From Candidatus Omnitrophota bacterium (GTDB taxonomy: Bacteria; Omnitrophota; Gorgyraeia; Zapsychrales; JANLHA01), in contig JAHFFS010000116.1 of NCBI GenBank assembly GCA_023247815.1, positions 1-5,087 of the forward strand: DNA of 5,087 nucleotides, written 5' to 3'. Position 1 is the stretch's first letter, and the number at the start of each line of letters is the position of its first letter. Positions 1 through 5,087 of the stretch are shown piece after piece. A model generated the notes under the pieces. It had not been told where the DNA came from. It did no database searches and worked only from the letters and a program-made list of their open reading frames with translations. A program made the translations under genes and the position numbers.

Positions 1-600
1 TCCCTTGATCATCTCACCATAACCAAAAAAAATCCCGCTCAAGATACTGCCCTCGGTATCCTTCCCGATTAAAGCTTTTGGCTTTTTAATAGCGACCTTT
101 GGTAAAAGCGCGGCCTTCTGAAAAAGCGTATCAGTCGAAAGCTGCAATCCAGGAACAATGATCCCTCCTAAATATTCTTGCCGTTTTGAGACAACATCAA
201 TCGTGATCGCGGTCCCCAAATCCACAACAATGACCGGACAGCCATAATCGTGCTGAGCGGCAAAAGCACCGACCAAACGGTCCTGCCCAACCTGCCGCGG
301 TTTCGCGTAACGGTTGATCAAGGGAACCTTGATCTCTTTGCCAACCACCGCGACTTTCAACTTCCGCTTTCCTCTTAATATCGTTTCAAGTTCACCAAGT
401 GCTTGCGGAACAACACTACAAATGATAACCTCCCGCAACTCCGGAAATCGTTGCGTAATTTTCTGGACCGAAGATTGAAGATCTCGACGCAGCGCGCCGC
501 GCTTTTGCTGAGTGGCTATTCTCAACTGCCACCCAATCCGCTGCTTTTGAATGATGCCGAAATGAATTGTGGTATTGCCGATATCAACACCCAAAATCAT
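1..600 (-). CDS. coaX: Type III pantothenate kinase CoaX, C-terminus cut by window edge
   Basis: Reading the minus strand from the ATG at 600-598 gives 200 uninterrupted codons to the window edge. The enzyme phosphorylates pantothenate with ATP, the first step of coenzyme A synthesis in the cytoplasm. Visible ASKHA-fold motifs: the N-terminal phosphate loop DIGNT (residues 6-10), the GQDR motif (105-108) that matches the family's G-x-D-R with its catalytic Asp, the second phosphate loop DLGTA (127-131), GGIIVPG (145-151), and a T-x-G-x-x-x-x-G region near 182-189. Family members are about 250-260 residues, so roughly the last 55 are missing. The start overlaps the uvrB stop as ATGA, with a weak AGGG five bases upstream, so translation is probably coupled to uvrB. 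From family knowledge, type III kinases are not feedback-inhibited by CoA and need a monovalent cation. The assignment is firm; only the end is unseen. Confidence 0.95.
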   Translation of the reverse strand, partial: MILGVDIGNTTIHFGIIQKQRIGWQLRIATQQKRGALRRDLQSSVQKITQRFPELREVIICSVVPQALGELETILRGKRKLKVAVVGKEIKVPLINRYAKPRQVGQDRLVGAFAAQHDYGCPVIVVDLGTAITIDVVSKRQEYLGGIIVPGLQLSTDTLFQKAALLPKVAIKKPKALIGKDTEGSILSGIFFGYGEMIKG

Positions 601-2621
601 GGTCGCCCTGCTTTCTTCTTTTCTTTTTGTTGGGAACGCAGATTCAATTCTTCTATCCTTTTCATTTCCGCTATTTTATCACGAATCCCCGCCGCGCGTT
701 CAAATTGTAAATTTCTGGCCGCGGCCTCCATTTGCCGTTCCAAATCCGCGATCATATTGGCAAATGCAAATTCCTCTTCGGTCTGACCAGCCGTTGACAA
801 AACCAAATCGTTGGCCGCCTCTTGCGCGAATTCTTCGATCCCGAGCCGGATGCCTTTTTGGATCGTCGTCGGTGTGATGTGATGTTCCTGATTAAAAGCC
901 AATTGGATCTTTCTTCGGCGCTCGCACTCATCCATCGCCTCTTGCATGGCCTTGCTTACGGAATCGGCATACATGATCACCTCGCCATTGATGTTGCGGG
1001 CCGCCCGGCCACCGACCTGAATCAAAGAGGTCTTCGAACGTAAAAAACCTTGCTTATCAGCGTCCAGAATGGCAACCAAAGAAACTTCCGGCAAATCCAA
1101 TCCCTCCCGCAACAGATTGACCCCGACGATACAGTCATATTTTTTCTTACGCAGATCCTGAAGGATCTTGGCCCGATCAATGGTCTCAATATCCGAATGC
1201 AAATATTTAACGGCAACACCTTTCTCTTCCAGATATTCGGTCAAGTCCTCGGACATCCGCTTCGTCAAAGTGGTGATTAAAACACGCTCGTTTTTCTTAG
1301 CCCGCTTTTCAATCTCCCGCAAAAGATCGTCGATCTGGCCAGCAGTTGGCCGCACGATGATCGGCGGGTCCACAATGCCCGTCGGGCGAATGATCTGTTC
1401 AATACACGCTCCCTTGGCATCCTCCAACTCGAAAGGCCCGGGCGTCGCGGAGACAAAAACCCTCTGGCCAAAAAGTGTGAGCAACTCTGCGAACTTAAGC
1501 GGCCGGTTGTCCAAACAGGACGGCAAACGAAACCCATAATTGACCAAGGTCTCTTTGCGTTGGCGATCGCCTTCGTACATGCCCCGCAGCTGCGGCATGG
1601 TCACGTGCGACTCATCAATCAAAACCAAAAACCCTTCCGGAAAATAATCCAGCAGACAAAATGGCCGGCTTCCCGACGGGCGGCCGGAAAGCGCGCGGGA
1701 ATAATTTTCAATCCCGTGGCAATAGCCGATTTCTTTGAGCATTTCCATATCGTAACGGGTACGGGACGCGAGCCGCTGGGCTTCGACGAGCTTCCCCTGC
1801 TGATTGAGTTCCTGCAAACGCTTCTCCAATTCTTCAGTGATTTCCTTCAAGGCCTGTTCAACCCTGGGTGGTGAAACCAAAAAATGTTTGGCCGGATAAA
1901 CCGCGACCCGTTCTAGATTGGAAATTTCCTCAGCCGTAACCGGATCAATCTGAACGATCTTTTCAATTTCATCACCGAAAAAAACCACACGCAAAGCGTC
2001 TTGCCGGTAAGCGGGAAAAACCTCGACGACATCGCCCCTGACCCGAAATTTCCCTCGTGAAAAATCATAATCGTTGCGCTCGTATTGGATATCGACCAAT
2101 TGCAACAAAACCGCGTCCCGGTCGATTTGCTGGCCCCGTTCCAAGGTCACAAGCCGTTCCCGATATTCATCAGGAGCTCCGAGGTTATAAATGCAAGAAA
2201 CACTCGCCACAATCAAGACGTCGCGGCGGCTCATCAGCGACGTGGTCGAAGAAAGACGCAGCCGGTCCAGCCGGTCATTGATCGAGGCGTCCTTTTCAAT
2301 ATAAACATCGGTTTGCGGAATATAGGCCTCGGGCTGATAGTAATCATAATAGCTAACGAAATACTCGACGGCATTCTGCGGAAAAAATTCTTTGAACTCG
2401 CTGTAGAGCTGGGCGGCCAAAGTTTTGTTATGTGAGATGACCAGGGTAGGACGGTTGATTTTCTCGATCACGTTGGCCAGGGTGAAGGTCTTACCGCTTC
2501 CGGTCACCCCCAACAAGACCTGCGACTGCTTGCCCTTTTGAATACGGGCGACCAGCTGATCGATGGCACCGGTCTGTTCAGCGACGGGCTGGAAAGGACT
2601 CTTTAAAACAAAACGATCCAT
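597..2621 (-). CDS. uvrB: Excinuclease ABC subunit UvrB
   Basis: Full-length UvrB of 674 residues (E. coli: 673). It is the damage-verifying helicase-like subunit of nucleotide excision repair, loaded onto DNA by UvrA and then recruiting UvrC. Visible in order: N-terminal MDRF and SPFQP, Walker A GVTGSGKT (38-45), the DNA-clamping beta-hairpin rich in Tyr (YYDYYQPEAY, 91-100), DESH of motif II (336-339), SATPGP (391-396), REGLDLPE (505-512), a motif VI arginine region (Q535 to R542), and a C-terminal UVR domain at about 622-657 with FERAAGIRD. The start was set at ATG 2621 because homologues begin MDRF; a TTG at 2639 would add six residues but lies inside a repeat. Neither start has a good Shine-Dalgarno sequence. 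Oddities are minor: motif VI reads QVGGRAAR where QTIGRAAR is usual, and DADKQGF replaces DADKEGF. No LexA-type operator is seen upstream. Confidence 0.97.
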   Translation of the reverse strand: MDRFVLKSPFQPVAEQTGAIDQLVARIQKGKQSQVLLGVTGSGKTFTLANVIEKINRPTLVISHNKTLAAQLYSEFKEFFPQNAVEYFVSYYDYYQPEAYIPQTDVYIEKDASINDRLDRLRLSSTTSLMSRRDVLIVASVSCIYNLGAPDEYRERLVTLERGQQIDRDAVLLQLVDIQYERNDYDFSRGKFRVRGDVVEVFPAYRQDALRVVFFGDEIEKIVQIDPVTAEEISNLERVAVYPAKHFLVSPPRVEQALKEITEELEKRLQELNQQGKLVEAQRLASRTRYDMEMLKEIGYCHGIENYSRALSGRPSGSRPFCLLDYFPEGFLVLIDESHVTMPQLRGMYEGDRQRKETLVNYGFRLPSCLDNRPLKFAELLTLFGQRVFVSATPGPFELEDAKGACIEQIIRPTGIVDPPIIVRPTAGQIDDLLREIEKRAKKNERVLITTLTKRMSEDLTEYLEEKGVAVKYLHSDIETIDRAKILQDLRKKKYDCIVGVNLLREGLDLPEVSLVAILDADKQGFLRSKTSLIQVGGRAARNINGEVIMYADSVSKAMQEAMDECERRRKIQLAFNQEHHITPTTIQKGIRLGIEEFAQEAANDLVLSTAGQTEEEFAFANMIADLERQMEAAARNLQFERAAGIRDKIAEMKRIEELNLRSQQKEKKKAGRP

Positions 2622-2679
2622 GGAAAATGAAAGTCCCAAGTTGCAAGTCTCAAGTTACCTGTGACCTGCCACTTGGGAC
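2622..2679 (-). promoter_or_regulatory. Hairpin plus U-rich stretch just before uvrB (possible attenuator)
   Basis: In the transcript sense, ACTTGGGAC (2641-2633) can pair perfectly over nine bases with GTCCCAAGT (2679-2671), leaving a 29-base loop. The stem is followed at once by TTTCATTTTCC (2632-2622) and then the uvrB ATG. An alternative nine-pair stem (2647-2655 with 2671-2679, one G-T pair) uses the same distal arm and excludes the first. A stem with a U-rich tail looks like a weak intrinsic terminator, and two competing stems look like an attenuator, but the large loop and interrupted T run make this tentative. Both stems may simply follow from the inverted heptamer array. Regulation is inference. 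Confidence 0.3.
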
Positions 2680-2687
2680 CTGAGATT
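2632..2687. repeat. Eight-unit degenerate heptamer array, four units in each orientation
   Basis: The 56 bp divide exactly into eight 7-bp units. On the plus strand the first four are AGTCCCA, AGTTGCA, AGTCTCA and AGTTACC; the next four are TGTGACC, TGCCACT, TGGGACC and TGAGATT. Reverse-complementing the second set gives GGTCACA, AGTGGCA, GGTCCCA and AATCTCA, so nearly all units fit RGTNNCA on one strand or the other. The array fills most of the 71-bp space between the lipoprotein stop and the uvrB start and is therefore a head-to-head repeat with the orientation switch at about 2659/2660. It resembles, in form only, the short heptameric tandem repeats known from some bacterial intergenic regions. 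Whether the unit recurs elsewhere in this genome cannot be seen here. Confidence 0.75.
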
Positions 2688-2692
2688 TATCT

Positions 2693-3169
2693 TTACTTAC
2701 CCAATTCCTCTTCGATCCGCCCTAAAATCCGGTTGGCGGCACTGTCGTTTTTAAATTCTCTGATATTTCGAAACGGCAGGGCGTTGATCGTCAAATAACG
2801 GATCTCCACTTCCGAAACTTTTTCATTGGAACGGATGAAAGCGTTCAGTCGGCCATAACGCGTTCCTAAAAATAGCGGGGTCATCCGAACTTTGGTGAAA
2901 ATCAAAATCTGCTCGCCGTTCAGATCATCGGCTGGATTGCGCTCGTAAACTTTTGGATCAGCTGTTCCTTCGATTTTCCAGCCCAGATCGATGAGGGCAT
3001 TGACCGTTGCCTCGTAAGTTTTGTTATACTCGACGAAAAATCGTTTCTTATAAGGCTGCTCGTCTTTCAAATAATTCGGTACATAGACCGTCGAGCATCC
3101 TGTGAGAACGAAGGCCAAAATCAGACCTGCTATGCTTTGTAAGAAAATTGACTTAACAGATTTTTCCAT
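2693..3169 (-). CDS. Small lipoprotein of unknown function
   Basis: A 158-residue protein with a short basic N-terminus, a hydrophobic stretch (about 8-21) and the lipobox LTGC (22-25), so it should be cleaved before Cys25 and lipid-anchored. Residue +2 is Ser, which in enteric bacteria favours outer-membrane sorting. The mature part is about 134 residues of mixed alpha/beta character: a Y/F-rich start, an amphipathic segment around 51-63 (YEATVNALIDLGW), then strand-like segments such as ILIFTKV and VEIRYLTI, ending in a charged helix. I do not recognise a named family; the Ala-x3-Leu-x2-Leu-Gly-Trp pattern followed by strands faintly recalls BamC-like helix-grip domains, a weak guess. Its start lies inside the pyrophosphohydrolase gene (17-bp overlap) with no clear ribosome binding site, suggesting coupled translation. 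No other in-frame start would preserve the signal peptide. Confidence 0.85.
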   Translation of the reverse strand: MEKSVKSIFLQSIAGLILAFVLTGCSTVYVPNYLKDEQPYKKRFFVEYNKTYEATVNALIDLGWKIEGTADPKVYERNPADDLNGEQILIFTKVRMTPLFLGTRYGRLNAFIRSNEKVSEVEIRYLTINALPFRNIREFKNDSAANRILGRIEEELGK

Positions 3170-3473
3170 GTTTGTATGGTCGCTTTTTGTTGCGTTTGCA
3201 TTTTTGGGCGATCTCTTCTTCGATATCGATCTTCAACCCGCCGCAAAGATCTAAAAGACGGATGAAGGTATCTGCCAGCTCTTCTTTAAAATTGGCGTCG
3301 TCTTGATGACGGTGGGCCTCCATGGCCTCAGCCAATTCGGTCACAATGAGCATCAGCGCTTCGCCGATGTTACGCTTCTCGTCCCAAAATCCCTTTTCAA
3401 CCGCGACCGCGTGACAGATTTGACACAACTCTTTTAACGATTTGCCTTTGATTTCCGTTGCTGATGTTTCCAC
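3153..3473 (-). CDS. MazG-like all-alpha nucleotide pyrophosphohydrolase
   Basis: A 106-residue cytoplasmic protein with the MazG superfamily metal-binding pattern: E46-x-x-E49 in TELAEAMEAHR followed by E65-x-x-D68 in FKEELADTFIRLLDL. These acidic residues coordinate the divalent cation used to split (d)NTPs into NMP and pyrophosphate. The C-terminal RPYKHG (98-103) is typical of one small single-domain branch of the family. The length fits a single-domain form rather than the two-domain E. coli MazG. The substrate cannot be read from sequence; removal of non-canonical or excess nucleotides is the usual role. The start is a GTG at 3473-3471, chosen because a perfect Shine-Dalgarno TAAGGAGG sits five bases upstream. 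The 3' end overlaps the lipoprotein gene by 17 bp. The C17-x-x-C20-H21 string is incidental. Confidence 0.9.
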   Translation of the reverse strand: METSATEIKGKSLKELCQICHAVAVEKGFWDEKRNIGEALMLIVTELAEAMEAHRHQDDANFKEELADTFIRLLDLCGGLKIDIEEEIAQKCKRNKKRPYKHGKIC

Positions 3474-3478
3474 GATTT

Positions 3479-3486
3479 CCTCCTTA
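3479..3486 (-). promoter_or_regulatory. Strong Shine-Dalgarno for the MazG-like gene
   Basis: TAAGGAGG on the minus strand, the complete complement of the 16S rRNA 3' end, five bases before the GTG at 3473. It fixes the GTG as the start. Its TAA is also the stop codon of the 16-codon mini-ORF upstream. Confidence 0.85.
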
Positions 3487-3534
3487 AATTGACATCAAGA
3501 GTCCCGCACCAAGCAGGACAACGAAGAATTTCAT
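3484..3534 (-). CDS. Possible 16-residue hydrophobic mini-ORF
   Basis: Reading the minus strand from the ATG at 3534-3532 gives MKFFVVLLGAGLLMSI and a TAA at 3486-3484. The start shares one base with the stop of the pseudouridine synthase gene (TAATG), the classic arrangement for reinitiation, and its stop is part of the next gene's Shine-Dalgarno. The peptide is one basic residue followed by an almost wholly hydrophobic run, just long enough to enter a membrane. It could be a true microprotein, a translational relay that carries ribosomes from the upstream gene to the MazG-like gene, the remnant of a signal peptide, or chance. There is no coding-potential test possible at this size, so the call is tentative. 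Confidence 0.3.
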   Translation of the reverse strand: MKFFVVLLGAGLLMSI

Positions 3535-4199
3535 TATATCAACGATAAAGAAATTCCGTATTGATTTAAAAAATTTTTCATATCGTCCGGAAGCATCGAC
3601 GCGATTTTGATCGTCGCCCTTGTGACCGGATTTCTCCATTCCAGCTTTTGCGCGTGCAGGGCCAACCGCCGGAACCTGATATCAAAATCTTTGCGAAACG
3701 CGTAAACCTCTTCCCCCAAGACCGGATGGCCAATCGCTTTAAGATGGATGCGGATCTGATGCTGACGGCCTGTCAACGGACGAAGCTCAAGGAATGAAAA
3801 AGTTTTATGTTTGCGTAAAACCCGATAGGTTGTGACCGCCGGCTTTTCCTGGCGTTCGTTAATACTCAAAACCGGCTGCGTGATGGTTCCCTGGTCCCTT
3901 TTTAACTTTCCCCGAACAATCGCCACATAGGTCTTCTTGATCTTTTTTTCTTGAAACATCCGCATCATCAACTGCTGGTTCTTTTTGCCCTTGGCATAGA
4001 TGATCAACCCCGAAGTCTCTTTATCCAGACGATGGCAGGGGTGAAGCCGAAAGTCCTCGTCGCTGGAAAGCCCTTTATTAACAACGTCGGTCAAAGTCGG
4101 CTGTTTCATTTTGGGCGAAGGGGTCACCAGCATTCCCGATGGCTTATCAAAGACCTGAACGATGTCATCTTCATAAATCGTTTTGATGGGTGCTGGCAT
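3534..4199 (-). CDS. RluA-family pseudouridine synthase
   Basis: A 221-residue enzyme that isomerises uridine to pseudouridine in rRNA or tRNA. The catalytic motif HRLDKETSG spans 56-64 with Asp59 as the nucleophile; the conserved active-site Tyr is likely Y91 (KKTYVAIV); RPLTGRQHQIRIHL (140-153) is the RluA-family motif III, and LALHAQKLEW (179-188) follows as expected. The N-terminal DKPSGMLVTP (18-27) matches the family's KPxG segment. There is no S4 domain, and the length is like RluA (219 residues) rather than RluC or RluD, so an RluA or TruC-like role is plausible; the exact target site cannot be told from sequence. ATG 4199 is the only possible start, since an in-frame TAG lies at 4205-4203, but it has no clear Shine-Dalgarno. 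The gene starts 16 bp after the 52-residue membrane protein. Confidence 0.93.
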   Translation of the reverse strand: MPAPIKTIYEDDIVQVFDKPSGMLVTPSPKMKQPTLTDVVNKGLSSDEDFRLHPCHRLDKETSGLIIYAKGKKNQQLMMRMFQEKKIKKTYVAIVRGKLKRDQGTITQPVLSINERQEKPAVTTYRVLRKHKTFSFLELRPLTGRQHQIRIHLKAIGHPVLGEEVYAFRKDFDIRFRRLALHAQKLEWRNPVTRATIKIASMLPDDMKNFLNQYGISLSLI

Positions 4200-4215
4200 A
4201 AGCTATGGTTGAGAC

Positions 4216-4374
4216 CTATTTCTCCGAAGGCTCATCGTCCATTTTCGACTCTAAAAGCGAGGTCAGGTAATTGAGCTTTCGCAAAACCATAACTGGAAAA
4301 ACGATAAAGACCCAGGCGTATAACGCCACAATGATCAATTTTTGGGCGGTTGAGAGCTGCGCGATCGCGTCCAT
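4216..4374 (-). CDS. Small single-pass membrane protein, 52 residues
   Basis: From the ATG at 4374-4372 the minus strand encodes 52 residues ending in TAG at 4218-4216. A polar N-terminus (MDAIAQLSTAQK) is followed by one transmembrane segment at about 13-31 (LIIVALYAWVFIVFPVMVL), then R32-K33 and an acidic tail ending DDEPSEK. By the positive-inside rule the C-terminal tail is cytoplasmic. The ribosome binding site is excellent: GGAGGAG six bases before the ATG, fused to the TGA stop of the PilZ gene. This, the clean hydrophobic profile and the fit between neighbours (13 bp after PilZ, 16 bp before the pseudouridine synthase) make it a real gene in my view. I know no family for it. Lying directly behind two PilZ genes, it might work with them, but that is inference. 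Confidence 0.75.
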   Translation of the reverse strand: MDAIAQLSTAQKLIIVALYAWVFIVFPVMVLRKLNYLTSLLESKMDDEPSEK

Positions 4375-4380
4375 TGAATT

Positions 4381-4387
4381 CTCCTCC
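4381..4387 (-). promoter_or_regulatory. Strong Shine-Dalgarno for the 52-residue membrane protein
   Basis: GGAGGAG on the minus strand, six bases (AATTCA) upstream of the ATG at 4374 and directly following the TGA stop of the PilZ gene at 4390-4388. It decides both the start and the reality of the small gene. Confidence 0.85.
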
Positions 4388-4768
4388 TCATTTTATTCCA
4401 TTTTCCTTTTTTTCCATCACTTGGCTGACAAAATCAGCGACAATCTCAACGTCCCGCTTCGAGATTTCATTGAAATAAATGGCGACGTTGAATGTATTTT
4501 TATCAGGGACCGATTCGGTCCGGACAATGATCCCATGGAACGAGACTTTTTTTGTAACAATTTTGTTATCGCGCTTGAAAGGCAAAAGCAGGTGGATTTT
4601 GAGTTTGGTCATCGGTTCGACATATTTATCGATCCGACAATACACTCCACTGCGGCTCAAATTGATCGTCTCAGTGACGAAATCAAAATCTTCACTGCTG
4701 ATTTTAACAGGAATACTTTCGTAAAACCGAGTATCTTGTCTTCGATCAGCTTGACGTTGCGTTGTCAT
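4388..4768 (-). CDS. PilZ-domain protein (c-di-GMP receptor), single domain
   Basis: A 126-residue cytoplasmic protein that is essentially one PilZ domain. Both c-di-GMP contacts are present: R10-x-x-x-R14 (in RRQDTR) and N36-L-S-R-S-G41, the [DN]xSxxG motif. Strand-like segments follow (KLKIHLLLPF, KKVSFHGIIVRTE, FNVAIYFNEI) and a C-terminal helix (about 103-120). It should therefore bind cyclic di-GMP and pass the signal to a partner, commonly in motility, polysaccharide export or adhesion; the output cannot be read here. The start ATG overlaps the stop of the preceding PilZ gene as ATGA, with GAGG four bases upstream, so the two are translationally coupled. A longer plus-strand reading frame across this segment has no recognisable domain and is a shadow. 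Confidence 0.9.
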   Translation of the reverse strand: MTTQRQADRRQDTRFYESIPVKISSEDFDFVTETINLSRSGVYCRIDKYVEPMTKLKIHLLLPFKRDNKIVTKKVSFHGIIVRTESVPDKNTFNVAIYFNEISKRDVEIVADFVSQVMEKKENGIK

Positions 4769-5087
4769 TTTTCCTCTTTCCCAGCCGACTGTTCCGCCAC
4801 ATACTCATTGATGGTTGAAATCCGCTGGGCATTGGCTGGGGAATGGTCAAATTCGATTCCAATGTGATAATAATCAGCGTTGGGAGCCTTGGTCACCCAG
4901 ACGATCCGGCCGCCCAATTCAACCTGTCGCTGGTCATCCAAACCGAAATTGAGCCATACGGCCCGCCGGGCCGGAAGGAAATCCGCGCAGCGAGAACGTA
5001 TCCCGCCAGCACTCAGATCACAGCTTAAAAAGCCGCCAAAACTCTGGACCGGATTGGATTCCTCAATCATGGGAAGATCTTCATCGA
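4765..5087 (-). CDS. PilZ-domain protein, N-terminus cut by window edge
   Basis: The minus-strand frame is open from the stop TGA at 4767-4765 to the window edge. Counting from an internal ATG at 5070, it carries the PilZ motif D18-L-S-A-G-G23, GGRIVWV (53-59), and YYHIGIEF (67-74), the usual last strands of the domain, then a short charged tail. The arginine motif RxxxR that should precede DxSxxG is not in the visible part. The ATG at 5070 has no Shine-Dalgarno and leaves only 17 residues before the motif, too few for a whole PilZ domain, so the true start probably lies beyond 5087 together with the RxxxR. If 5070 were the real start, this would be a degenerate PilZ unlikely to bind c-di-GMP normally. 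It overlaps the next PilZ gene by four bases. Confidence 0.8.
   Translation of the reverse strand, partial: DEDLPMIEESNPVQSFGGFLSCDLSAGGIRSRCADFLPARRAVWLNFGLDDQRQVELGGRIVWVTKAPNADYYHIGIEFDHSPANAQRISTINEYVAEQSAGKEEK

Noticed and set aside
403..2435. Several plus-strand frames of 70-130 codons across coaX and uvrB
   Set aside because: All lie opposite strongly conserved minus-strand coding sequence and show no domain features.
2621..2639. TTG at 2639 as an alternative uvrB start
   Set aside because: It lies within the heptamer repeat, lacks a Shine-Dalgarno, and would add six residues ahead of the conserved MDRF N-terminus.
2632..2687. Heptamer array as a CRISPR remnant
   Set aside because: Units are 7 bp with no spacers and occur in both orientations, unlike CRISPR repeats.
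3411..3425. C-x-x-C-H string (CQICH, residues 17-21) in the MazG-like protein, a possible c-type haem site
   Set aside because: The protein has no signal peptide and is a cytoplasmic all-alpha pyrophosphohydrolase; the string falls in its first helix and is most likely chance.
4021..4029. TTATCCAGA, one mismatch from a DnaA box
   Set aside because: Single site inside conserved pseudouridine synthase coding sequence, with no cluster or AT-rich region nearby.
4210..4216. TGAGACC, matching the heptamer unit seen before uvrB
   Set aside because: A lone copy of a degenerate 7-mer overlapping a stop codon is expected by chance.
4271..4867. A 198-codon plus-strand reading frame, longer than the PilZ gene it covers
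   Set aside because: It has no recognisable domain and runs antisense to two proteins with clear PilZ motifs and coupled starts; it is a shadow frame.
1..5087. A mobile element, phage, toxin-antitoxin or defence system
   Set aside because: No transposase, integrase, nuclease-effector or antitoxin gene is visible; the MazG-like protein is a housekeeping pyrophosphohydrolase, and MazG is not the MazEF toxin pair itself.

Overview
The window is a compact bacterial gene block with every credible gene on the minus strand, so it reads from about 5087 down to 1. In transcription order it holds a 5'-cut PilZ-domain protein, a second complete PilZ-domain protein, a 52-residue single-pass membrane protein, an RluA-type pseudouridine synthase, a possible 16-codon mini-ORF, a MazG-like nucleotide pyrophosphohydrolase, a small lipoprotein, UvrB, and the N-terminal 200 residues of type III pantothenate kinase (CoaX), which runs off the left edge. 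Gaps are 16 bp or less, or overlaps (ATGA, TAATG, 17 bp), except for one 71-bp spacer in front of uvrB. There is no gene-free stretch longer than 300 bp. This suggests one or two co-transcribed units.

Region by region: 4216-5087 is a c-di-GMP-related module (two adjacent PilZ proteins and a tiny membrane protein). 3153-4199 is RNA modification and nucleotide housekeeping. 2693-3169 is an unrecognised lipoprotein with a clear lipobox. 2622-2692 is the only real intergenic space and is almost filled by a 56-bp array of eight degenerate heptamers, four in each orientation, able to fold into hairpins. 597-2621 is a full-length uvrB. 1-600 is coaX, overlapping uvrB by four bases.

The lipoprotein and PilZ proteins point to a diderm bacterium with c-di-GMP signalling. 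The wording of the PilZ proteins and of the lipoprotein reminds me of uncultured PVC-like lineages such as Omnitrophota, but that is an impression from memory, not a search result. Base composition looks balanced and even across the genes; I see no insertion sequence, integrase, tRNA, rRNA, CRISPR array or phage gene. Most of the block is ordinary chromosomal housekeeping. The parts that deserve a second look are the heptamer array with its possible attenuator role ahead of uvrB, the two very small ORFs, and the PilZ pair.
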